Shown piece by piece: positions 1 through 5,818 of a stretch of DNA of 6,373 nucleotides. The notes beneath the pieces are model-generated. The model worked only from the letters and a program-made list of their open reading frames with translations, was not told where the DNA came from and did no database searches. The stretch is from NCBI GenBank assembly GCA_017429885.1, contig JAFROA010000145.1:1-6373 (forward strand). The letters are read 5' to 3'. The stretch is from Bacteroidales bacterium. Lineage in GTDB: Bacteria; Bacteroidota; Bacteroidia; Bacteroidales; UBA932. The translations under genes were made by a program, and so were the position numbers. The stretch's first letter is position 1. Every line of letters starts with the position of its first letter.

Positions 1-1466
1 ACTCCGACAAGTTTGGATCCTATCTGGGTGGCGAGCCTGATTCTCTGACTCTCACCTCCAGATAGCGACCCTGTGGGACGGTCTAGTGAGAGATAGTCCA
101 AACCGACATCCAACATGAACCGCACCCTCTCTTCGAGTTCCTTAAGGATGTCTCTAGCGATATTGTTCTCTCTCGCGGAAAGTTTTCCGGGAAGTGAAGA
201 AAGCCACTCTCTCAGTTCTGTCATCTCCATGCTGGCGACTTCAGAGATGGTCTTCCCGTCAATCTTGAAACAATTTGTGTTCTGGTTAAGGCGGGTTCCA
301 TGGCAAACAGGGCACACGATCTTATCATCTATGTCCTCCACCACGCCATCGAAAGAGACCATCTCGGATAGGTTGCCCTCGCCGATCCGGAACATCTCCT
401 CACTTCCGAAAATAATATGTGAGATAGCCTCGTCAGGGATGGTCGCTATTGGGTCGTAAAGCGAGAAATTATATTTGCGCGCTATAGAACGTATGATGGC
501 GAATTTCTTGGTCTCCCGGACTTTACCCAAGGGTATGATTCCTCCATCCGCTATTGAAAGGCTCCTGTCAGGAATGATAGAGTCCATATTCACATCCACA
601 ATCATTCCAAGTCCTTTGCAGTGGGGGCAATATCCCTCGGGGGAATTGAATGAGAATGAATGGGGTGCGGGTTCTTGCAGGGAGAGACCGGAGTCGGGAT
701 CAACCAGGTGTTTGGAGAAATGGCGCAAGGTGTCATCGCCACTCTCAAGCATGGCTATGGATCCTTTTCCGATGTTAAGGGCCGTCATAACTGAGTCCCT
801 GACCCTTTTTGTGTCCCCCTCGGCGGGTTTGAGCTTGTCGACCACCAGCTCTATGAAATGGCCTTTATACCTGTCAAGGGTGTCCATCTCGCTAAGCGGA
901 TGAATCTCCCCGTCAACCCTGACCTCGGTATAACCCCTCCGGCGGAGTTGGTCGAAAAGCTCCTTGTAATGACCCTTACGGCCTCTGACCAGCGGAGCGA
1001 GCAGGTAGCATCTCTTCCCTTTATAACCATCCATTATAAGGTCGACAATCTGCTCGTCGGTGTACCTGACCATCTCCTTGCCAGTAACCGGGGAATATGC
1101 CCTGGAGGCCCTGGCGTAAAGGAGTCGTAGGAAGTCGAATATCTCAGTGATGGTGCCCACAGTAGAGCGGGGGTTGTTGCCGGTAGTCTTTTGCTCGATG
1201 GCGATTATGGGGCTGAGACCGTCGATGCTCTCAACCTCAGGTTTCTCGAGTATACCCATGAAGTGCTTGGCGTACGTTGACAAGGTGTCCATGTACCGTC
1301 TTTGGCCTTCGGCGTAGATAGTGTCAAAAGCCAAGGATGATTTCCCGCTTCCGCTCAAGCCGGTCACAACGACAAACTCGTTTCTCGGGATGTCGACATT
1401 GACACCAGCCAGATTGTGAGCCTCCGCTTTTCGTATCTTGATATATTCCTTCTTGTTCTCGCTCAT
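1..1466 (-). CDS. uvrA: UvrA, excinuclease ABC subunit A (N-terminal half, cut by window edge)
   Basis: UvrA is the damage-sensing ATPase of nucleotide excision repair; as a dimer it loads UvrB onto damaged DNA in the cytoplasm. The frame is open for 488 codons from the ATG at 1464-1466 to the left edge, about half of a usual 930-950-residue UvrA. Visible parts: Walker A GLSGSGKS (residues 35-42), then FDTIYAEGQRRY; the EQKTTGNNPRSTVGT motif (90-104); an insertion covering the UvrB-binding region (about 120-245); CPHC (279-282) and CPVCHGTRL (384-392); and the ABC signature LSGGESQRIRLA (467-478), just before the edge. The Walker B of this half and the whole second ATPase half lie outside. 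The start is chosen because Walker A follows at the usual distance. Oddities: the first CxxC pair of the usual first zinc module is absent near residues 250-262, and the stretch before CPVC is short compared with other Bacteroidota UvrA proteins as I recall them. It could therefore be a UvrA paralogue rather than the main copy. The gene is divergent from the operon at 1517. Confidence 0.95.
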   Translation of the reverse strand, partial: MSENKKEYIKIRKAEAHNLAGVNVDIPRNEFVVVTGLSGSGKSSLAFDTIYAEGQRRYMDTLSTYAKHFMGILEKPEVESIDGLSPIIAIEQKTTGNNPRSTVGTITEIFDFLRLLYARASRAYSPVTGKEMVRYTDEQIVDLIMDGYKGKRCYLLAPLVRGRKGHYKELFDQLRRRGYTEVRVDGEIHPLSEMDTLDRYKGHFIELVVDKLKPAEGDTKRVRDSVMTALNIGKGSIAMLESGDDTLRHFSKHLVDPDSGLSLQEPAPHSFSFNSPEGYCPHCKGLGMIVDVNMDSIIPDRSLSIADGGIIPLGKVRETKKFAIIRSIARKYNFSLYDPIATIPDEAISHIIFGSEEMFRIGEGNLSEMVSFDGVVEDIDDKIVCPVCHGTRLNQNTNCFKIDGKTISEVASMEMTELREWLSSLPGKLSARENNIARDILKELEERVRFMLDVGLDYLSLDRPTGSLSGGESQRIRLATQIGSKLVG

Positions 1467-1503
1467 TATACGCGAAGTTAGGTGAATTTTACGATAATTT
1501 CAG

Positions 1504-1511
1504 TAAATTTG
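1504..1511 (+). promoter_or_regulatory. Candidate Bacteroidota -7 box (TAnnTTTG)
   Basis: TAAATTTG matches the Bacteroidota -7 consensus TAnnTTTG at all fixed positions and sits in the only non-coding gap upstream of the five-gene plus-strand run. No clear -33 TTTG is seen about 19-21 bp upstream (the region reads ttaggtgaa), so the promoter is not secure. The box ends 5 nt before the ATG at 1517. If it is used, transcription would start at or next to the start codon, giving a leaderless or nearly leaderless message. Confidence 0.35.
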
Positions 1512-1516
1512 TAGGA

Positions 1517-2209
1517 ATGGATCGTATTAATATCAAGTCTTTTCACTTCAATCCTTTTCGGGAGAATTGCTATCTCGTCTGGGATGAGGGACTAGATTGT
1601 GTCATAATCGATCCGGGTTGTTACGAGACTTCCGAGTTCTCTGCCCTCAAAGGGTTCATTGCCGCCGAGAAATTGTCACCGAAAGCCATTTGGCTGACCC
1701 ATGGTCATTTTGACCATATTTTCGGAGTCGCTGAGCTGAGCAGGGAGTATTCCGTTCCGGTGCACCTTTCCCCAGAGGACAGTATCACTCTCGGGAGCAA
1801 TAATGACGTCACACTCAGTTTCGGGCTAAAACGGCCAGACCTGTCTTTTGTGACGAAGGAACTCGTTGATGGACAGGACCTTCGCTTTGCTCAGGATGAC
1901 AAGGCTTCTTTCAAGGTCATCGCCACCCCGGGCCACACTCCCGGTTGCGTGTGTTTCTACTGCGAGGCCGCCAAGACGCTTTTCAGTGGGGATACTCTTT
2001 TCGCAGGGTCGATAGGCCGCACGGATCTCGAGGGTGGAGACTATGACAAGGAGATAGTCAGCGTGATGGAGAAGCTGATGGTCCTCCCCGGGGATGTGGA
2101 GGTCTATCCGGGACACGGTCCTGCGACATCTATCGCTGAGGAGAGGACCACCAATCCTTTCCTCCAGCCATTCAACGAGCCTTGGGAGAATGATATAGAC
2201 CTTTATTAG
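1517..2209 (+). CDS. MBL-fold metallo-hydrolase, glyoxalase II-like
   Basis: This 230-residue cytoplasmic protein of the metallo-beta-lactamase superfamily resembles the glyoxalase II/YcbL branch, whose members hydrolyse thioesters such as hydroxyacylglutathione. The metal ligands are all visible: THGHFDH (His62, His64, Asp66, His67), TPGHTPG with His140, FSGDTLF with Asp159, and YPGHGP with His200. The motifs GSIGRTDL (165-171) and RTTNPFL (210-216) are typical of the family. There is no signal peptide, and the length is close to the usual 210-230 residues. The start is the first ATG after the divergent gap; only a weak AGGA directly abuts it, and no other nearby Met would keep the N-terminal strand. 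It is the first gene of the apparent operon, with 9 nt to the next start. Because many Bacteroidota lack glutathione, the true thioester or ester substrate is unknown, and the genes beside it do not indicate one. Confidence 0.9.
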   Translation: MDRINIKSFHFNPFRENCYLVWDEGLDCVIIDPGCYETSEFSALKGFIAAEKLSPKAIWLTHGHFDHIFGVAELSREYSVPVHLSPEDSITLGSNNDVTLSFGLKRPDLSFVTKELVDGQDLRFAQDDKASFKVIATPGHTPGCVCFYCEAAKTLFSGDTLFAGSIGRTDLEGGDYDKEIVSVMEKLMVLPGDVEVYPGHGPATSIAEERTTNPFLQPFNEPWENDIDLY

Positions 2210-2218
2210 ATTGAATAT

Positions 2219-2842
2219 ATGCACATTGGTATAGCGGGAAATATCGGCAGCGGAAAAACCACCCTCACCAGGATGCTTGCCAAGCACTATGGATGGACTC
2301 CTAAATATGAGTCTGTTACGTACAACCCGTATCTCGAGGACTACTATAAGGACATTCCCCGGTGGTCTTATAACCTCGAGACATATTTCCTGGCCCAGCG
2401 TTTCAAGGATGTGCTGGAAATCTCGAAGAGCAAGGATGTAATCATCCAGGACAGGACTCTATATGAAGGCGTCTACATCTTCGTGGCCAACAACTACGCC
2501 ATGGGCAACCTCTCTAAGAGGGACTATGAGACATATATGGATCTTTTCGGGGTAATGTCCTCGATGGCGGGGATGCCCGATCTTCTTATATACCTGAAAT
2601 GCTCCATTCCCCATCTTGTCGCCCAAATACAGAAAAGAGGACGGGATTACGAGCAGACCATAGGACTTGATTACCTCGCCGGTCTGAATGAGCGCTACGA
2701 CAAGTGGATAGCTGAGTATAAGGGCAAGGTGCTCACGATTGAGACCGATAATCTCGATTTCGAGAGCCGTCCCGAGGATTTTGAATATATCACGGACAAG
2801 ATAGATGCCGGGCTTTACGGCTTGTTCCCAATTGAGAAATAA
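2219..2842 (+). CDS. Deoxynucleoside kinase (dNK family), first tandem copy, possibly deoxyguanosine-type
   Basis: This 207-residue cytoplasmic kinase of the dCK/dGK/dNK family transfers phosphate from a nucleoside triphosphate to the 5' hydroxyl of a deoxynucleoside in salvage. Visible parts: P-loop GNIGSGKT (7-14); Glu31 of YES, the expected catalytic base; the base-binding helix RWSYNLETYF (48-57); the DRT motif (78-80), equivalent to ERS in animal enzymes; and the LID segment KRGRDYE (139-145) with its arginines. It aligns without gaps to the next gene over 207 residues with about 131 identities (63%, counted by hand). Two base-contact positions differ from that copy: Glu54, where dCK has Gln97, and Gly84, where dCK has Asp133. 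As I recall, the B. subtilis deoxyguanosine kinase also has Glu at the first position, hence the inferred guanine preference. The start is fixed by the P-loop at residue 7. No Shine-Dalgarno is evident, and the start lies 9 nt after the hydrolase stop. Confidence 0.92.
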   Translation: MHIGIAGNIGSGKTTLTRMLAKHYGWTPKYESVTYNPYLEDYYKDIPRWSYNLETYFLAQRFKDVLEISKSKDVIIQDRTLYEGVYIFVANNYAMGNLSKRDYETYMDLFGVMSSMAGMPDLLIYLKCSIPHLVAQIQKRGRDYEQTIGLDYLAGLNERYDKWIAEYKGKVLTIETDNLDFESRPEDFEYITDKIDAGLYGLFPIEK

Positions 2843-2859
2843 CTAAAAATCATAAAGAT

Positions 2860-3495
2860 ATGCATATTGCGGTAGCAGGTAACATAGGAAGTGGCAAGAC
2901 CACGCTGACCAAGATGCTCGCGGCCCATTACGGCTGGACTCCCAAATTCGAGTCAGTTGATTTCAACCCCTATCTGGCGGATTTCTACGCCGACATGGAG
3001 CGCTGGTCTTTCAACCTCCAGATTTATTTCCTGAACAAGAGGTTTAAGGACGTGGTGGACATCTCCCGCTGCGACGACGTCATCATTCAGGACAGGACCA
3101 TTTATGAGGACGCGAGAATTTTCGCTCCCAATCTTCATTCCATGGGTCTGATGAGTACAAGGGATTTCGAGAATTACTCGGATCTTTTCGACCTCATGAT
3201 GTCACTCGTGAGCAAGCCGGATCTTTTGATTTATCTGCGTTCAACAATTCCCAACCTTGTCGCCCAGATACAGAAGAGAGGTCGTGACTACGAGAGCAGC
3301 ATCAGGATCGACTACCTCACAGGTCTCAACAAGCGTTATGAGGATTGGATCAAGGAATATGACGGTCATCTTCTGATTGTCAATGTGGATGAGATCAAGT
3401 TCGAGAACCGTCCTGAGGATTTCCAGGTCATCACGGACAGGATCGACGCCGAGTTATTCGGCCTCTTCCCTGAAGTGCATCATATTGATGAATAG
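2860..3495 (+). CDS. Deoxynucleoside kinase (dNK family), second tandem copy, possibly deoxyadenosine/deoxycytidine-type
   Basis: This 211-residue paralogue of the preceding gene has the same architecture: P-loop GNIGSGKT (7-14), Glu31 as the likely base, RWSFNLQIYF (48-57), DRTIYED (78-84), LID KRGRDYE (139-145), and a slightly longer C-terminus rich in His and acidic residues. Unlike copy 1 it keeps Gln54 and Asp84, matching dCK Gln97 and Asp133 and, as I recall, the QIYFL and DRSIYED segments of Gram-positive deoxyadenosine/deoxycytidine kinases. This suggests a dA/dC substrate range. The tandem pair is reminiscent of the adjacent dGK/dAK genes of Lactobacillus acidophilus, whose products form a heterodimer, so a heterodimer is possible here. 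The start follows copy 1 by 17 nt of A-rich sequence with no strong Shine-Dalgarno. Its last 8 bases overlap the next gene (ATGAATAG). Confidence 0.92.
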   Translation: MHIAVAGNIGSGKTTLTKMLAAHYGWTPKFESVDFNPYLADFYADMERWSFNLQIYFLNKRFKDVVDISRCDDVIIQDRTIYEDARIFAPNLHSMGLMSTRDFENYSDLFDLMMSLVSKPDLLIYLRSTIPNLVAQIQKRGRDYESSIRIDYLTGLNKRYEDWIKEYDGHLLIVNVDEIKFENRPEDFQVITDRIDAELFGLFPEVHHIDE

Positions 3496-4645
3496 GGTTT
3501 TAATATACTTTTTGTCGTTTTCGCTTCTCGCTCTCACGGCTGCATGCGGTCATGAGAAAGATCCTGTTGAAGACGTGGAGGATGTCACGCCCGATCCGGT
3601 CACAAATGTGTCCTTCGCGAAAGGAGCCGACATAAGCTGGGCTTCTGAGATGGAACGAGGCGGCATATCTTTCAAGGATGACAAAGGCGGCTCGGACATA
3701 TTCCAGGTTCTCAAGAATTCCGGAATGAATTCCGTGAGGTTCCGGGTTTGGGTTAACCCCTATGATCAAAACGGCTGGAGTGGACAGGACGATGTCGTGA
3801 ATATGGCCAAGAGGGCAAGAAACGCCGGGATGGCGATAATGATTGACTTTCACTACAGCGACATATTCGCGGACCCTGGCAGGCAGACAAGTCCTTCGTC
3901 ATGGGCTTCATATTCCAAGGATGTCTCCAAGGTGGCCTCCGCTGTTTCTTCCCACACGGTGACGGTCTTGAACGCATTGAAGTCGGCTGGGGTTGTCCCT
4001 GCGTGGGTGCAGGTCGGAAATGAGACCGACAACGGCATGGTCTGGGACGCCGGTAAGATTGACTGGAACAAAAGCGGCTCAGCCCGCTACTCGGACTACG
4101 TGAAGGTCAGTAATGCTGGCTATGACGCTGTGAAACAAGTGTTCCCCAGCGCTCCGGTTATTGTTCACATCTCCGATGCTTACAAGGCTGGCGACTATGA
4201 TGGTTGGTTTTTCAAGGAGTTCAAGGAGGCTGGTGGCAAATTCGACATCATTGGTCTCTCACATTATCCTATGACTGATGTGAAGATTGATGGCCAGAAA
4301 GCCACTTGGCAGCAATTGAATTCAAAGGCCATCTCTTCGATTAAGACTCTCGCCGCCAAGAATTCCTGCAAGGTCATGGTCTGTGAGGTGGGAGTCCGCC
4401 CTACATCCTCTGAGGCGGGAGCATGCCTGAAATCTTTTATCGACTCCGTCAAAGGCTTAGGTTCTAATGTCTGCGCTGGGGTCTTGTATTGGGAGCCAGA
4501 AGTTGACGGAAAGTGGAAACCCGCCATCTACAGCAAGGCTGGGCTTGTCTGCAACGGGTGGAACGCTTACGACATGGGTGCCTTCACGAGTAGCGGGAGT
4601 GTGTTCTCACCGGTCACTTCGATTCTCGGTGCCTTTTCCAATTAG
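3488..4645 (+). CDS. Endo-beta-1,4-galactanase (arabinogalactanase), GH53 lipoprotein
   Basis: This 385-residue glycoside hydrolase of family 53 would cleave beta-1,4-galactan, as in pectin RG-I side chains and type I arabinogalactan. The N-terminus (MNRVLIYFLSFSLLALTAAC) is an SPII signal with the lipidated Cys at residue 20. An acidic tail follows (GHEKDPVEDVED), which fits a Bacteroidota lipoprotein export signal for surface display. The catalytic (beta/alpha)8 domain runs from about residue 44 to the end: KGADISWASEME (45-56), VRFRVWVNP (83-91), IDFHYSDIFADPG (119-131), WVQVGNET with acid/base Glu179, IGLSHYP (255-261), and VMVCEVG with nucleophile Glu300. It has no extra carbohydrate-binding domain. 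Five further cysteines (294, 299, 313, 329, 355) cluster in the C-terminal half. The ATG at 3488 is chosen because it directly precedes the signal peptide. It overlaps the kinase stop by 8 bp, suggesting translational coupling. No SusC/SusD or other glycan genes are visible nearby. Confidence 0.93.
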   Translation: MNRVLIYFLSFSLLALTAACGHEKDPVEDVEDVTPDPVTNVSFAKGADISWASEMERGGISFKDDKGGSDIFQVLKNSGMNSVRFRVWVNPYDQNGWSGQDDVVNMAKRARNAGMAIMIDFHYSDIFADPGRQTSPSSWASYSKDVSKVASAVSSHTVTVLNALKSAGVVPAWVQVGNETDNGMVWDAGKIDWNKSGSARYSDYVKVSNAGYDAVKQVFPSAPVIVHISDAYKAGDYDGWFFKEFKEAGGKFDIIGLSHYPMTDVKIDGQKATWQQLNSKAISSIKTLAAKNSCKVMVCEVGVRPTSSEAGACLKSFIDSVKGLGSNVCAGVLYWEPEVDGKWKPAIYSKAGLVCNGWNAYDMGAFTSSGSVFSPVTSILGAFSN

Positions 4646-4668
4646 ACGAATCTTAACAATTATCAGAT

Positions 4669-5817
4669 ATGAAAAAAGCGATTATCTATCTCTGTGTGGC
4701 TCTATTGCCGCTCGTGTGCGCTTCTTGCGCGAAAAAGAACACCTTCTCCGGTCGCTTCGACGACTTGGCGGGTGATTCATTGCTTGTCGAGGTGTTGAAT
4801 ATTCACAATATGAGGGAACCTCTTTCCTCGATGGTCATTCCGGCTCCGGGCGGAAAGTTCTCCTTTCAAGTGACTGATTCCGTGGCCCGTGGAATATTGA
4901 TTTATCTTCCGAATGACAGACGTGGCAGTCAATATGGCACGACTTCTTTCATTTATGTGCCTGGGGAGCATGCCAAGATAACGGGAACTCTTGCTAAACC
5001 GGTCTTCGACGGCAGTGAGTATTATAAAGACAAGAAGGTCTACGATGCCATGTGCCGTGAGGATTTGGATAAGATCGATGCCATCGGAGAGGAGTACAAA
5101 GCCGCTGTCGCGGAGAGTGACCAGGCTAAAGCCGATTCTTTGACAGAGGTGTTCTCACAGGTTAATGACCATATCACCGAGGTGGCTAAAGAGTTCGTCA
5201 GGACCCATCCGAATAGCCAGTATTCAGCTTCCATTATAGGGAAGACAGTAGGAGATGACGGCAAAGACGCTCTTGAACTCCTCGCTCTCCTTCCTGATGA
5301 TGTCAAGAATGGTCCCCTCAAGTCAATTGTCGACCAGACCGAGCAAAGAGCAAGGGCTGCTTTTGAGAGGTCAGAAGCTGCCAAGAAGGTCCAGGACAAC
5401 ATGCAGGCTCCTGACTTTACCCTCAAGAACGAGAAGGGCGAGGACTTCACCCTGTCATCCCTCTACAATCAGGGCAAGTACATCATCCTCGATTTCTGGG
5501 GAGAGTGGTGCTACTGGTGCAAGAAAGGCATTCCGGATATGAAACAGCTCTACAAGGATGCCAAGGGCAAGATCGAGATCCTCAGCATCGACTGCAGGGA
5601 CACCGAGGACGTGTGGAAGAAAGCCATAAAGGAGCATGAGCTTCCTTGGCTCCATGTGTATAATCCGGGAAATGAGAAGATTGATGTCTCTACGGCATAC
5701 GCCATCCAGGGTTATCCCACCAAGATCATCCTCAATCCCGACGGAACGATCAACAAGACCATCGTGGGTGAGGATCCTGAGTTCTATGATTATGTCAAGA
5801 GCTTGATTAAGAAATAA
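4669..5817 (+). CDS. TlpA-type thiol-disulfide oxidoreductase lipoprotein with N-terminal DUF4369-like domain
   Basis: This 382-residue envelope protein starts with an SPII signal: Lys-Lys, a hydrophobic stretch (4-17), and ASC with Cys20 lipidated. Residues 25-115 resemble the beta-rich DUF4369 domain common before thioredoxin domains in Bacteroidota (FSGRF, GGKFSF, ITGTL). A helical charged linker covers about 120-240. The C-terminal AhpC/TSA-TlpA fold spans 246-382: APDFTLKNEKGEDFTLSSL, then ILDFWGEWCYWC with active-site Cys281 and Cys284, ILSIDCRD, and GYPT with the cis-proline Pro350. It would act in the periplasm as a disulfide reductase or exchange protein; the partner is unknown. WCYWC is an unusual active-site pair for this family, where WCxPC or WCGWC are common. 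The gene starts 23 nt after the galactanase and is the last of the run. Its stop is 1 nt from the convergent metG stop. Confidence 0.9.
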   Translation: MKKAIIYLCVALLPLVCASCAKKNTFSGRFDDLAGDSLLVEVLNIHNMREPLSSMVIPAPGGKFSFQVTDSVARGILIYLPNDRRGSQYGTTSFIYVPGEHAKITGTLAKPVFDGSEYYKDKKVYDAMCREDLDKIDAIGEEYKAAVAESDQAKADSLTEVFSQVNDHITEVAKEFVRTHPNSQYSASIIGKTVGDDGKDALELLALLPDDVKNGPLKSIVDQTEQRARAAFERSEAAKKVQDNMQAPDFTLKNEKGEDFTLSSLYNQGKYIILDFWGEWCYWCKKGIPDMKQLYKDAKGKIEILSIDCRDTEDVWKKAIKEHELPWLHVYNPGNEKIDVSTAYAIQGYPTKIILNPDGTINKTIVGEDPEFYDYVKSLIKK

Positions 5818-5818
5818 A

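Noticed and set aside
115..1130. Plus-strand open frames of 90-142 codons within this region
   Set aside because: They lie antisense to uvrA, whose minus-strand frame gives a continuous, clearly recognisable protein; the plus-strand translations show no family motifs.
1473..1480. TAACTTCG on the minus strand as a -7 box for uvrA
   Set aside because: One mismatch to TAnnTTTG and no convincing -33 element, so it is too weak to list as a feature; uvrA must nevertheless have a promoter in or near this gap.
1826..2287. Minus-strand open frame of 153 codons opposite the hydrolase
   Set aside because: It overlaps the full-length hydrolase, whose metal ligands are all intact, and its translation has no recognisable domain. 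Similar minus-strand frames under the kinases, the galactanase and the TlpA-type gene were rejected for the same reason.
3377..3487. In-frame upstream extension of the galactanase to an ATG at 3377
   Set aside because: It would add 37 Ser/Arg-rich residues encoded inside the kinase gene and bury the lipoprotein signal peptide, which begins exactly at the ATG at 3488.
3506..3514. TACTTTTTG, resembling a -7 box near the galactanase start
   Set aside because: It has a three-base rather than two-base spacer and lies inside the signal peptide codons, downstream of the start codon.
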